Position numbers and translations under genes: made by a program. This document shows, piece by piece, positions 33,232-43,235 of a DNA stretch of 64,000 nt (the stretch's first letter is position 1; each line of letters opens with the position of its first letter). This stretch comes from Pseudarcicella hirudinis (GTDB lineage: Bacteria; Bacteroidota; Bacteroidia; Cytophagales; Spirosomataceae), in NCBI RefSeq assembly GCF_900115665.1, contig NZ_FOXH01000004.1:199257-263256 (forward strand), written 5' to 3'. A model generated the notes under the pieces. That model did no database searches. It saw nothing but the letters and a program-made list of their open reading frames with translations, and was not told the origin of the DNA.

Positions 33232-34284
33232 TTAATATTGAGAATAAGGAAAACTTACTTCCGCACTTACCCAGTTTCCTGATTCCGAAATTTTCAGACT
33301 GATTTTCTCTCCGAATCTTAATTTCAGGCGTTTTTCCAGGTTTTTCATCCCGATTCCGGAAGAAGTTGACAGTGTTCTGTTTTCCTGAATGAGTTTCCCG
33401 GTGTTTGCTACTTTTAAAATGAGTGAATCATCTTCATTTTTGGCAGAAATCAGGATCTCACCTCCCGATTTCGATTGTCCGATGCCATGTTTTACTGCAT
33501 TTTCCACCAGTAATTGAATCGTCATGGGTACAACATCACACTGATACAGTTCCGGAGGAACATCATAATTTACAACAAGACGGTTTTCAAATCTGATTTT
33601 TTCAATACTCAGGTAATCCTGCACCAATTTTATTTCTACCTCCAGTTTAATATCAGATAAATTACTGATTTTCAAAGAAACTCTCAATAAATCAGACAAT
33701 TGAGTAATTGCATTTCTGGAAGTATCAATGTCTGTAAGCATCAGCGATTTGATACCATTTAAGGCATTAAACAAAAAGTGAGGGTTCAGTTCACTTTTCA
33801 GATTCATCAGTTCAGTTTTCTGAAGTAAAGAGGATGCTTCCAGCAGTTGTTCATCTTTCTGAAATGATATCCGCGCATATTGATAAAGATGGAAAAGGAA
33901 AAACCATGGACAAATATGATACAGACATTCAAAATAGTATTCAAACTGATTATATTCCATAATGTTGAATGGCTCTCCGTCAGGGTTCCGAACAGGGAAT
34001 CCATATGCATTGATGAAATAGAAAATACTGCCCAGTATGATTATTCCTATTATCGGCGCAATAATAGTAACCTTCAGCGATTTCTCCTGGGGATTAAGTC
34101 TTTTATAAATTATCCTGTAAAAATGGGATAACAGAAAGAAAGTCCCGAAGTGAGAAATCAGAAAAGCAGAAACGGCCAGACTTCCTCCTACAGGGATTTT
34201 GTAGGAAGGAAAAGTGATGTAAATCTGAAAAAACATCCACCACAAAGTATGCAGAATCCAATAAACTTTCTCCTCTTTTTTCAT
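33232..34284 (-). CDS. LytS/YehU-type sensor histidine kinase
   Basis: A 350-residue kinase of the His_kinase (PF06580) type. Four hydrophobic helices occupy about residues 8-140. The phospho-acceptor His169 lies in LKSELNPHFLFNALNGIKSL, where the NPHFLFN motif is diagnostic. The ATP-binding part shows QLLVENAVKHGIG (about 255) and a glycine-rich GIGMKNLEKRL. Such kinases normally act with an adjacent LytTR response regulator, but none is next to it. A receiver-less LytTR protein lies about 3.5 kb away. The signal is not known. Confidence 0.93.
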   Translation of the reverse strand: MKKEEKVYWILHTLWWMFFQIYITFPSYKIPVGGSLAVSAFLISHFGTFFLLSHFYRIIYKRLNPQEKSLKVTIIAPIIGIIILGSIFYFINAYGFPVRNPDGEPFNIMEYNQFEYYFECLYHICPWFFLFHLYQYARISFQKDEQLLEASSLLQKTELMNLKSELNPHFLFNALNGIKSLMLTDIDTSRNAITQLSDLLRVSLKISNLSDIKLEVEIKLVQDYLSIEKIRFENRLVVNYDVPPELYQCDVVPMTIQLLVENAVKHGIGQSKSGGEILISAKNEDDSLILKVANTGKLIQENRTLSTSSGIGMKNLEKRLKLRFGEKISLKISESGNWVSAEVSFPYSQY

Positions 34285-34420
34285 GTATAATTTCTAGCAA
34301 TAATTATTAGCTTTTTTAAAGAGGGGACACTTATTTCTTTTTTTTATCATTTACGGTCAAAAGCTCTCACTCCTGTAAATTGCTCTAAATGTAAAAGTAA
34401 GTTACATCTGCTAAAAAAAC

Positions 34421-34459
34421 AAACACCTGCACTCAACTTTACATTGAATGCAGGTGTTT
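34421..34459 (-). terminator. Terminator of purL
   Basis: The stem 34421-34431 with 34449-34459 (AAACACCTGCA/TGCAGGTGTTT) is extended by TCAA/TTGA after a one-base mismatch. On the minus strand it is followed by a T-run (plus-strand A at 34413-34419). Confidence 0.85.
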
Positions 34460-34514
34460 ATGAAATTTATGAAATAAATAATATCTGATACAATCAGGCA
34501 GCTAAGTCTGATTC

Positions 34515-36749
34515 TTAAACCAAATATCCTTCTAACGTATTATCGTAAACTTCTTTGGCTGATTTAGCAGCTACAATTACCTCTGAGTCAATCACATAGT
34601 TCGGATCGCTGGTTACTGTACCTAACGCTGAATATCGCACACCATCCGTCTGAAGAGCTTTCTCAAATTCAGCCAGTTTATCAGCTTTTACTGAAACCAA
34701 TACACGGCTCTGTGCTTCTCCGAATAAGAAAGCATCTTTACGGAAAGCCGCATCAGTATTGATCGCAAAACCAAATTGTCCAGGCATTGCAGATTCAGCA
34801 AGAGTAATGAACAAACCACCGTCAGACACGTCATGAGCTGAAGCAATCAATTTTGAACTGATTAATTTGCTCACAGCATCCTGAAGAGATTTTTCTTCAG
34901 CAAGATCAAAAGCCGGATGTCCGGATGCCTTGATTCCTCTGTAAGAATAAAGATACTCTGAAGAATTTACATCATTTTTAGAAGCTCCGACTAAATAAAT
35001 CAAATCACCGGCCGCTTTAAAATCAAGCGTCATACGGTTTTCAGGATTGTCCAGAATACCTAACATACCAATCGTTGGTGTCGGGAATACCGGACCTTCA
35101 TCTGACGACTGGTTATAAAAACTTACGTTTCCACCTGTTACAGGCGTTCCGAAAGTCTCACAGGACTTTTTCATTCCTTTAATAGCTCCTACAAACTGCC
35201 AGTACACTTCAGGAACATATGGGTTTCCGAAGTTCAGACAGTTCGTAATTGCTACAGGCTCACCACCTGAACAAATGATATTTCTTGATGCTTCTGCTAC
35301 AGCAATTGCACAACCTTCTTCCGGATCAGCATTAACATATCTGGAATTACAGTCAACTGTAATAACGATCGATTTCTCTGAACCGTGAACTTTCACAACA
35401 GCTGCATCAGAAGGCGAATTTGTATTACGGTTCGCACGGCCAATGGTTGAATCATATTGCTCAGCTACCCATTTTTTAGAGCAGACATTCGGGTGAGAAA
35501 GCAAATGTTCTGCAACTTTACGAATTTCATCTGTTCCGGATAAATCAGCTATACTTTCAATCTTAAATTTCTTATATTCCTGATAATAAGCAGGTTCACG
35601 GTATTCTCTCTGATAAACCGGAGCGCCGCCACCCAACACAAGGTCTTCAGCAGGTACATCAGCTACTAAAACACCGTCCTGATAGAAATTAAGACGTTTG
35701 GTATCAGTAACAACTCCAATCTGCTCACAATTCAAATCCCACTTATCAAATATCTTTTTAGCAATATCTTCTTTGCCTTTTTCTACAACGATCAACATAC
35801 GCTCCTGAGACTCAGACAATAAGATCTCAAAAGGTTTCATGTTCGGCTGGCGGGTCGGCACTTTGGATAAATCAATATCCATTCCGTGTTCTCCCTTGGC
35901 AGACATTTCAGACGTTGAGCAGATAATTCCTGCCGCACCCATATCCTGAATACCAATTACACAACCTGAATCAATAATTTCAAGTGTAGCTTCTAAAAGA
36001 AGTTTTTCCTGAAAAGGATCACCAACCTGTACTGCCGGTAGTTTTTCACTTGATTTTTCTGAAATATCTTCAGAAGCAAAACTCGCACCTCCGATACCAT
36101 CTTTTCCGGTAGCAGATCCTACAATAAATACAGGGTTTCCTACACCATATGAAATAGCTGAAGCCATTTTACCTTTCTTCAGAATCCCGGCAGAAAAGGC
36201 ATTCACCAAGGGGTTTACATTATAGCAGTCATCAAACTGAACTTCCCCTCCTACAGTCGGGATACCAAAAGCGTTACCATAATCCCCGATTCCTTTTACC
36301 ACACCTTTCACCAGCCATTTGGTCTTGGCAAGGTTAAGATTTCCAAAACGAAGTGAATTAAGCTGTGCAATCGGACGGGCTCCCATGGTAAAAATATCAC
36401 GGTTGATTCCTCCTACGCCAGTTGCAGCACCCTGATAAGGTTCTAAAGCAGATGGGTGATTATGTGATTCGATTTTAAAAGCACAGCCAAGGCCATCTCC
36501 TAAATCTACTACTCCGGCATTTTCTTCACCAGCTTTAGCCAGCATTCTCGGAGAATCTTTCGGCAGTTTCTTTAACCAAACAATTGAGTTCTTGTAAGAA
36601 CAATGTTCTGACCACATTACAGAAAAAATAGATAATTCTGTAAAGTTTGGTACTCGACCTAAAATTTCTTGAATGCGTTCGAATTCCTCGGGTAAAAGAC
36701 CTAATTTCTTAGCCGTTTCTACGGTCGGTAGGGTTTCTTGATGTTCCAC
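34515..36749 (-). CDS. purL: Phosphoribosylformylglycinamidine synthase II
   Basis: A 744-residue small-type PurL, which makes FGAM in purine synthesis together with PurS and the glutaminase PurQ. Recognisable motifs include FSVMWSEHCSYKNS (about 44-57), GVVDLGDGLGCAFKIESHNHPSALEPYQGAATGVGG-type sequence near 80-115 (split motif KIESHNHPS), and DMGAAGIICSTSEM (about 268-281). The second half has the repeated AIR-synthase fold with SHDVSDGG (about 642). The length fits the small form rather than the fused 1300-residue type. purS and purQ are not in the window. Confidence 0.97.
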   Translation of the reverse strand: MEHQETLPTVETAKKLGLLPEEFERIQEILGRVPNFTELSIFSVMWSEHCSYKNSIVWLKKLPKDSPRMLAKAGEENAGVVDLGDGLGCAFKIESHNHPSALEPYQGAATGVGGINRDIFTMGARPIAQLNSLRFGNLNLAKTKWLVKGVVKGIGDYGNAFGIPTVGGEVQFDDCYNVNPLVNAFSAGILKKGKMASAISYGVGNPVFIVGSATGKDGIGGASFASEDISEKSSEKLPAVQVGDPFQEKLLLEATLEIIDSGCVIGIQDMGAAGIICSTSEMSAKGEHGMDIDLSKVPTRQPNMKPFEILLSESQERMLIVVEKGKEDIAKKIFDKWDLNCEQIGVVTDTKRLNFYQDGVLVADVPAEDLVLGGGAPVYQREYREPAYYQEYKKFKIESIADLSGTDEIRKVAEHLLSHPNVCSKKWVAEQYDSTIGRANRNTNSPSDAAVVKVHGSEKSIVITVDCNSRYVNADPEEGCAIAVAEASRNIICSGGEPVAITNCLNFGNPYVPEVYWQFVGAIKGMKKSCETFGTPVTGGNVSFYNQSSDEGPVFPTPTIGMLGILDNPENRMTLDFKAAGDLIYLVGASKNDVNSSEYLYSYRGIKASGHPAFDLAEEKSLQDAVSKLISSKLIASAHDVSDGGLFITLAESAMPGQFGFAINTDAAFRKDAFLFGEAQSRVLVSVKADKLAEFEKALQTDGVRYSALGTVTSDPNYVIDSEVIVAAKSAKEVYDNTLEGYLV

Positions 36750-36851
36750 TATTTTTCGGTTATTCAGTTAACAACGAACAATTATCAATGAGCAAAGGCT
36801 GTTTTGAAAATGCATTGCAGGTTGTTAATGGCTAATTTCTCATTGATTTTG

Positions 36852-36859
36852 CAAAGGTA
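36852..36859 (-). promoter_or_regulatory. Putative -7 element for purL
   Basis: On the minus strand TACCTTTG is followed by C, an exact TAnnTTTGC match, about 100 bases before the purL ATG. The -33 box is poor (AAAA at the expected position). No PurR-like palindrome or purine riboswitch was recognised. Confidence 0.45.
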
Positions 36860-37003
36860 GAAAGATTTACTCTTTTAGTTTTGACATTTTTTAAAAATTG
36901 TCGAATCTCTCTCCTAAACTGGTGTCAAATAAGGCCGAAAACCTCAAAAAAGGAATTTATCTGAAAAAAAAGAAAGGCAATCTCATGAAATCTGTGTGTT
37001 TAA

Positions 37004-37804
37004 CTATTTCAGGATTCCCAGCAGCTTGGATAACTGAACCAAAGCAGTGGTATCTCTGGCATCAAGTTTCCTGATCATATTTTTACGGTGGTTATCTACC
37101 GTATTTGAGCTGATAAATAATTTTTCAGCAATTTGTTTGGACTCCTGTCCTTTCAGCAGCAATTTCAGCACATCAGTTTCTCTTTCAGAGAAAATATCTG
37201 CTTTTGGCTTTCCGGTTTCCTTAGATGAGAAAGTCGTCACAAATTCATTCGTATTAAAGCTGATTCTGCCCCAGATCTGCTGAATATTTTTAACAAGATG
37301 AGATACATCCTGAACAATGAAAAAGCAGAGACTCGGATAATCATGTTCATCAAATTCCAGACCGAAAAGCTGGGCAAGCGTAGTGAAAGGCTTTCCGCTC
37401 GGGTGCATATGCTGCATACCAAAAGCATATGCGATAAAATCCTTCCTGATTTCAAGCGGGGCCAGATTAACAGAATCTATCAGGAATTTCAGAAGGGAAG
37501 GAACTACTGTTATATTCGATTTATCTTTCACCATAGATCTGAAATAAGTACTGAATCCTTTTTCCAGAAATTCATCAGAAGCAATACCCAAAGCCAGTTC
37601 CGTATTGGCAATGTAACGGTAAGAAAGGCTTTTCATATCTAAAATACCAAATACCATATTCTGGCAATGCGCATCTTTCGAAAAGAAACCCATTTGTTTC
37701 AGATAATTTTCAGCAGACATTTCAGAAGCTGGTCCTGAAATTTCGCTTACTACCTCTAAACAATTCCTCAACAGGGTTTCAAGAAGGTTTTGAGTAGTTT
37801 CCAT
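37004..37804 (-). CDS. LuxR-type HTH regulator with N-terminal sensor-like domain
   Basis: A 266-residue regulator. The last 65 residues are a LuxR/GerE DNA-binding domain: FSERETDVLKLLLKGQESKQIAEKLFISSNTVDNHRKNMIRKL (split across about 203-246). The N-terminal 190 residues contain segments such as GILDMKSLSYRYIANTELALGI that look like a PAS-type sensor domain, often seen before LuxR domains in Bacteroidota. No receiver-domain aspartate was found. It stands alone between purL and the molybdenum hydroxylase operon. The target and signal are unknown. Confidence 0.88.
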   Translation of the reverse strand: METTQNLLETLLRNCLEVVSEISGPASEMSAENYLKQMGFFSKDAHCQNMVFGILDMKSLSYRYIANTELALGIASDEFLEKGFSTYFRSMVKDKSNITVVPSLLKFLIDSVNLAPLEIRKDFIAYAFGMQHMHPSGKPFTTLAQLFGLEFDEHDYPSLCFFIVQDVSHLVKNIQQIWGRISFNTNEFVTTFSSKETGKPKADIFSERETDVLKLLLKGQESKQIAEKLFISSNTVDNHRKNMIRKLDARDTTALVQLSKLLGILK

Positions 37805-38177
37805 AATTTTTAAGGAATAGGTTAATTATCTAAAATGATTTCTTAAAAGAGGTAATACTTATATATATTGTTGCAATTCCCGTCAATCTATTTCTCCAGG
37901 CTAATCAGTAACTTCCGGAAATCCATTAAAAACAACCCCGAAGTTTACACCTTTAAAAGTAGTGCTTTAGTATTTGAAATGTAAACAAAATCCGATGAAA
38001 AATAGATTATTTTTTGTTAAAAAATAGACCCTGACCCAAATATTTTTACATATCCGTCAGAAAACAGGCCTCCGGTGATGTATTTCTTTTCCCGGTTATC
38101 TATTTCTTCATTTCAAAAAATACGGGAGTTATAAAAAAGAAAGGATTTGCTGATTTGTCTCTATAATTTACTGATTT
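37805..38177. other. Intergenic region without recognised features
   Basis: About 370 AT-rich bases lie between the LuxR-type gene and the end of the molybdenum hydroxylase operon. The region must contain the LuxR gene promoter. I see no gene, clear terminator or repeat. Confidence 0.5.
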
Positions 38178-38747
38178 TCAAGACAAATTGTCTAAGTCAG
38201 AAGGCTGGTCTATGTCTATGATTCCCTCAGGAAAGGGAACAAATGCTATACTTTTCTGGTATTTATGAAGAAAGGCTTTCGCTCCTTTATCTCCCTGAAG
38301 AGTCAGTAAATCAGGGAAGATTCTTTTACTGAACAACATCGGGACACCCGGTTTTCCGCCATATTCACAGGCCACAATCTGTTTTTCAGAATTTTGGTAA
38401 ATGTTTACCATTTCCTCTAATGTCCGAAGCTGCAAAAAAGGCTGATCTGTCAATAAAATCAAAATAGCATCTGATTCAGGAGCCAGCGCTGCAACTCCTT
38501 TTCTGATTGAGCTTCCCATTCCCTCTTCCCAGCCCGGATTATGAAGAATTTCTACCCCTGTATTCCGAATTATGGGTTCTATTGCTACTGCATTTGCACC
38601 TGAAACCACCAGCACTTTTCCGGAAATCTGTAAAGCCGTCCGGCAAACCTGCTCTATTAATGTCTGTTCTCTGAAAAAAACCAGTTGTTTGGGCTGCCCC
38701 AAACGACTGGAATTTCCTGCCGCTAAAATCAATACTGAAAGATTCAT
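38178..38747 (-). CDS. MocA-like molybdenum cofactor cytidylyl/guanylyltransferase
   Basis: From the ATG at 38747 the protein has 189 residues and begins with the nucleotidyltransferase motif LSVLILAAGNSSRLGQPKQL (L-A-A-G-x-S-x-R-x-G-x-P-K). LLTDQPFL near the centre and HNPGWEEGMGSSIRKGV match MocA/MobA-type enzymes that attach CMP or GMP to molybdopterin. The ATG is seven bases after the stop of the upstream large subunit gene, so the start at 38777 is less likely. Its place at the end of the operon says it completes the cofactor of the encoded hydroxylase. CMP versus GMP specificity cannot be called. Confidence 0.88.
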   Translation of the reverse strand: MNLSVLILAAGNSSRLGQPKQLVFFREQTLIEQVCRTALQISGKVLVVSGANAVAIEPIIRNTGVEILHNPGWEEGMGSSIRKGVAALAPESDAILILLTDQPFLQLRTLEEMVNIYQNSEKQIVACEYGGKPGVPMLFSKRIFPDLLTLQGDKGAKAFLHKYQKSIAFVPFPEGIIDIDQPSDLDNLS

Positions 38748-38754
38748 AGCGGTT

Positions 38755-40932
38755 TTAGACAATTTTATCAAGATCAAAAGGTAATCTTCTGATTCTTACG
38801 CCTGTGGCATTAAATATGGCATTTGCCAAAGCAGGAGCCAACGGAGGTAAACCCGGCTCACCTACCCCTTTTATTTTCGTACCGCCTTCTGCAAGAATAT
38901 GAACTTCCACTTTTGGCATTTCAGAAATTCTGACCATTCTGTTATCATGAAAGTTAGATTGCTGAACCATCCCTTTTTCAAAAGTAATACCATCTTTGGT
39001 TGCTGCTCCGATTGCCATTGTAATCGCTCCTTCTACCTGAGCTTTAGTATTATCAGGATTGACCACAGTACCCAGATCTATTACCGCATATACTTTTTCA
39101 ATTTTTATCGAGCCATCTTTTCGTTTGGAAACCTCAACGACCTGTCCGGCCAATCCGGCAAAAAATTCCCATTGAGCTATTCCCCTTCCCCATCCTTTCG
39201 GAAGAGGTTTATCCCAACCAGAAACTTCTCTCAGTTTTGTCAGCACTCTTTTCGTATCAGACTCTTTATTCAAAAGCTCCATTCTGAAATCAAAACTATT
39301 TTTGCCGGCTTTTACGGCCATTTCATCCAGAAAGCACTCATGCGAAAATGCGAGGGTTGTACTCGTTACGGCTCTCCAGGCGGCCATAGGGATATGCGTT
39401 TCCGATAGTACAAAAAGGTTTTTTACATTCGGAATTTCATATTGCTGTTCGCTGATGCCCTCTGTCATGGTTCCATCAGACTTTGTTCTGTCATAAGACT
39501 TGTTCATCGTGGCACCGATAGAAGGGGCAATCACCTTATGCTGAAATGCAATAGCCTTTCCATCAGAAGAAAGTCCTGCTTTAAGTGCTGAAAATGTCAT
39601 AGGGCGAAAAGGTCCTTGCTGAGTATCATCTTCACGCGTCCAGATAACTTTCACCGGTTTTCCAACACCGACTGCTTTAGCAATGCTGGTTGCTTCGGTA
39701 GCAAAATCCTGATACAATCTTCTGCCAAAACCTCCTCCGTTAAAGAAAATATTCACTTTAACATTCTCCTGAGGAATACCAAAAGCCTCTGCCACAGAAC
39801 GTTTTACCGAATCCGGTCCCTGAGAAGAAACCCATATTTCAACCTGATCTCCTTCTTTCCATTGCGCCAGACAGTTCATAGGCTCCATCGGAGAATGAGA
39901 AAGTATCGGGGTTTCATAAAATGCTTCCAGTTTCAAAGGTGCCTGTGCAAAAGTTCCTTCGAAATCCCCTGCATTGTGATCCACCAATCCTTCGGTTTTT
40001 GCCAGTTCTCTCAGATTTTTCTCATAATCCAGGGTATTGAACTGATCAAATCCCTGATAATCCCATTCCACTTTCAGCGCTTTACGGCCTTTAAGGGCAG
40101 CCCAATAGTTTTCAGCAATAACCGCGACTACTTCATAGGTATTTTTTCCGAGTGTTCTCTGAGCTTTTACAACTTGTTTGACACCTTTTACTTTTAAGGT
40201 CAGAGAATCGTCTATTTTCCTGATTTTTCCACCAAAAACCGGACATCTTTCTACAGAAGCATATACCATTCCCTGCACTTCTGCATCCATTCCAAATACC
40301 GCTTCCCCGCTTACTTTGAGAGGAATATCCGGTCTTTGGACTGGTTTTCCTAAAATTTTAAAATCTTTAGGATCTTTCAGGGCAGGATTCTTAGGCACTT
40401 CCAGTCTGGAAGCTGTTTCTACCAATTCACCATAAGAAAAACTCCTTCCGGATGGTTTATGAAAGACTTTTACATCTTCTGCATAACATTCCTCTACAGG
40501 AACCGACCATTGCTGACTGGCAGCTTTGATCAGCATTTCTCTGGCTGAAGCTCCGGTTTTACGGAGATTAGCATAACTTCCTCTTACGGAAGAGCTTCCT
40601 CCGGCAGTTTGTGCACCGAACTGTTTTTCTCCTGAAGTTTGTTTTATAATCACCTTATTGAGAGGCACTTCCAATTCTTCCGCAATAAGTGAAGGAATTG
40701 ACTGGAATGTTCCCTGACCCATTTCAGGCTTGCTGTTCATAATCGTAATTTGTCCCGACTTTTCGATAATTACGAAAGGGGTCAGTTCAAACGATTCAGC
40801 TATTCTGCTTAGATTTAATACTTCTCTGTTCGGAATTGCCTCAGACGAAGAGAAACCCAGAATAAGAGCCGTACCTGTAAGCCCCGAATATTTCAGGAAG
40901 TTACGACGATCTATATTTAATGTCTTTTGCAT
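38755..40932 (-). CDS. Molybdopterin-binding large subunit, IorB-type aldehyde/isoquinoline oxidoreductase (copy 1)
   Basis: A 725-residue molybdenum hydroxylase large subunit of the xanthine oxidase family, IorB branch. The twin-arginine signal RRNFLKYSGLTG (about 9-20) precedes a hydrophobic stretch, so the protein is exported folded. Molybdopterin-contact motifs include PEMGQGTFQSIPSLIAEELEV (about 69-89, split motif GQGTFQS), GGGFGRRLYQDF (about 398-409) and the C-terminal GVGEPGLPPLAPALANAIFNATG segment with the catalytic Glu context. IorB-type enzymes lack the FAD subunit and pass electrons through the 2Fe-2S subunit to a membrane or cytochrome acceptor. The substrate is not known. Confidence 0.92.
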   Translation of the reverse strand: MQKTLNIDRRNFLKYSGLTGTALILGFSSSEAIPNREVLNLSRIAESFELTPFVIIEKSGQITIMNSKPEMGQGTFQSIPSLIAEELEVPLNKVIIKQTSGEKQFGAQTAGGSSSVRGSYANLRKTGASAREMLIKAASQQWSVPVEECYAEDVKVFHKPSGRSFSYGELVETASRLEVPKNPALKDPKDFKILGKPVQRPDIPLKVSGEAVFGMDAEVQGMVYASVERCPVFGGKIRKIDDSLTLKVKGVKQVVKAQRTLGKNTYEVVAVIAENYWAALKGRKALKVEWDYQGFDQFNTLDYEKNLRELAKTEGLVDHNAGDFEGTFAQAPLKLEAFYETPILSHSPMEPMNCLAQWKEGDQVEIWVSSQGPDSVKRSVAEAFGIPQENVKVNIFFNGGGFGRRLYQDFATEATSIAKAVGVGKPVKVIWTREDDTQQGPFRPMTFSALKAGLSSDGKAIAFQHKVIAPSIGATMNKSYDRTKSDGTMTEGISEQQYEIPNVKNLFVLSETHIPMAAWRAVTSTTLAFSHECFLDEMAVKAGKNSFDFRMELLNKESDTKRVLTKLREVSGWDKPLPKGWGRGIAQWEFFAGLAGQVVEVSKRKDGSIKIEKVYAVIDLGTVVNPDNTKAQVEGAITMAIGAATKDGITFEKGMVQQSNFHDNRMVRISEMPKVEVHILAEGGTKIKGVGEPGLPPLAPALANAIFNATGVRIRRLPFDLDKIV

Positions 40933-40994
40933 TTATTTTAAAATTCAATAGCTGTCCTGATTTCATTCAGACTTTCAAAATTCGTTCAGACCGA

Positions 40995-43178
40995 TCAGAC
41001 AATCTTATCGATATCAAATGGCAAGGTTCTTATTCTCTTCCCGGTAAGGTTGAAAATTGCATTGCAAAGCGCCGGAGCAATCGGTGGTAAACCTGGTTCT
41101 CCCACTCCACCCGGAGCTTCCATATTATCTACAACATAAATTTCAATAGCCGGTATTTCAGTCATTCTCAGCACATTGTATTCATGGAAATTAGTCTGTT
41201 CGGTTTTCCCTTCTTTGATGGTAATTCCATTCTTAATTGCCGCAGTAATCCCCATTACAATATTGCCTTCGGTCTGGGCTTTAATGTTATCGGGATTTAC
41301 CGTCATACCACAATCTATTACAGAAACCACTTTTTCAATTTTCACACCATCTCCCTGTTTTGAAACAGTTACTGCATGTGCTGCAATGGTAGCAAAAGAA
41401 CGGGCAATCGCAATACCGATTGCTTTGTTTTCAGGAAGTTTCTGGTGATAATCAGATTTTTGGGCAAGTTTTTGCAACACCCTGCTGAACCTTGGCGAAT
41501 CTGCCAGTAAATTCAGTCTGAAAGCCAAAGGATCCATTCCTGCCGAATGGGCAAGTTCATCGATAAAGCTCTCATGGCCAAAAGCATTGGTTGAAGCATA
41601 TACCGAACGCCACCAGACAATCGGAATATCAGTTTCCGCTAAATGGAAAGATTGTCTTCTGTTTGGAATTTCATAAGGGCTGTCTCCCAATCCTGAGCCT
41701 TCTCCTGCCCAATCATCCGGAACATTTTTCAAAGGATTTCCAAAAACCTGATGCTGGATTGACCCGCCGACAATTTTATGATTATAAGCTGTTAAAGCAC
41801 CTTTTGCATCAAATGCTCCCTGAAAAGCGTTAAGCATTCCCGGACGAAACGGTCCCTGAGTCATATCATCTTCACGGGTCCAGATTACCTTAACCGGAGC
41901 TTTAATCTGTTTTGAAACATGACAGGCTTCCATTACGTAATCATTATAAGCCTTTCTGCCGAAAGCTCCACCCATAAAAGGAACATTGATTTTTACATTT
42001 TCAGGTTTGATATTGAGATAACCTGCCACTTGCGGAATGAGACCGTCCGGCCCCTGAATAGGCGCCCAGATTTCAACTTTATCTCCCTGAACCCAAACGG
42101 TTGCATTTTCAGGTTCAAGTGGTGCATGGGCTAGAAACGGAGTTTCATATTGTGCTTCTACCTTTTTGGCAGACTCTCCGAATGCTTTGGCAAAATCTCC
42201 TGCTTTATCATCTTTATACTCAAAACCCTCTGTTTTGGCCAGTTCTCTGAGATTCTCAAAATATTTATCGGTTGAAATCTTATCCGAACCTTCTGCATCC
42301 CATTTGATTTTCAGAGCTCTTCGTCCTTTTAAAGCTGCCCAATAGGTATCAGCAACTACCGCTACAGCCTCTACAGCACGGTGAGGCATTTTTCGCTCTG
42401 TTTTGATAACGTGCTTTACTCCTTTAATCCTGAGAGCTTCCGAACCATCAAAACTGATTACTTTTCCCAGAATTGTCGGAGAACGCTCGATACTCACAAA
42501 CAGCATACCCGGAACATTTGAATCTATGCCAAAAACAGCGGTTCCGTTTACTTTAGAAGGAATTTCCGGTCTCGGAACTGATTTTCCCAACAATTTAAAA
42601 TCCTTCGGATCTTTAATTTTCGGATCTTTGGGAACTTCCAGTTTTGAAGCTTCCTCTACCAGTTCTCCATAGGTATAAGATTTACCGGAAGGTTTATGGA
42701 AAACTTTAGCTTTCTCGGCATAACATTCGGCTTCAGAAACATTCCATTTCTTAGCAGCTGCTTTGATCAGCATTTCTTTTACCGCTGCTCCCGCCTTACG
42801 CATAGGCATCCAGCGTGTACGAATGGAAGAAGATCCGCCGGAAAGCTGGGAGCCATATTTCCCCTGACCATCTGTATTTCTTATTTCTACCTGATCCAGG
42901 GTAACTTCCAGTTCCTCAGCCAATAATAGAGGGAGAGACTGATACGTTCCCTGTCCCATGTCAGGACGGGCATTAAACAAGGTGATTTTTCCCTCGTCAC
43001 TGATGAGGATATATGGATTCAGCTCCAATCCCATTGAAAGAGCAGAGGTATCCAGTTTCTTGATTTCTTCTGCTTTTCCGGCAATTGGCAGGGAAAACCC
43101 TATGGCCAGTAAAGCTGATGTTTTCCCGGAAATTTTCAAAAAATCTCTTCGGGAGGTATGATTGGTTTCGAAAGACAT
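40995..43178 (-). CDS. Molybdopterin-binding large subunit, IorB-type (copy 2)
   Basis: A 727-residue paralogue of the preceding entry, adjacent in the same operon. It has the twin-arginine leader RRDFLKISGKTS (about 10-21), PDMGQGTYQSLPLLLAEELEV, PFMGGAFGRKAYNDY and the C-terminal GGVGEPGLPPIAPALCNAIF. It is transcribed first after the 2Fe-2S subunit. Two large subunits sharing a single small subunit is a recurrent arrangement in Bacteroidota. They may form one heterotrimer or two alternative enzymes. Identity between the copies is clear but far from complete, so the duplication is not recent. Confidence 0.92.
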   Translation of the reverse strand: MSFETNHTSRRDFLKISGKTSALLAIGFSLPIAGKAEEIKKLDTSALSMGLELNPYILISDEGKITLFNARPDMGQGTYQSLPLLLAEELEVTLDQVEIRNTDGQGKYGSQLSGGSSSIRTRWMPMRKAGAAVKEMLIKAAAKKWNVSEAECYAEKAKVFHKPSGKSYTYGELVEEASKLEVPKDPKIKDPKDFKLLGKSVPRPEIPSKVNGTAVFGIDSNVPGMLFVSIERSPTILGKVISFDGSEALRIKGVKHVIKTERKMPHRAVEAVAVVADTYWAALKGRRALKIKWDAEGSDKISTDKYFENLRELAKTEGFEYKDDKAGDFAKAFGESAKKVEAQYETPFLAHAPLEPENATVWVQGDKVEIWAPIQGPDGLIPQVAGYLNIKPENVKINVPFMGGAFGRKAYNDYVMEACHVSKQIKAPVKVIWTREDDMTQGPFRPGMLNAFQGAFDAKGALTAYNHKIVGGSIQHQVFGNPLKNVPDDWAGEGSGLGDSPYEIPNRRQSFHLAETDIPIVWWRSVYASTNAFGHESFIDELAHSAGMDPLAFRLNLLADSPRFSRVLQKLAQKSDYHQKLPENKAIGIAIARSFATIAAHAVTVSKQGDGVKIEKVVSVIDCGMTVNPDNIKAQTEGNIVMGITAAIKNGITIKEGKTEQTNFHEYNVLRMTEIPAIEIYVVDNMEAPGGVGEPGLPPIAPALCNAIFNLTGKRIRTLPFDIDKIV

Positions 43179-43235
43179 TTGAAGAAAGATTTGAACGTTT
43201 GTTTACGCAGAAAAATAATGAACGCAGCGTCCGGC

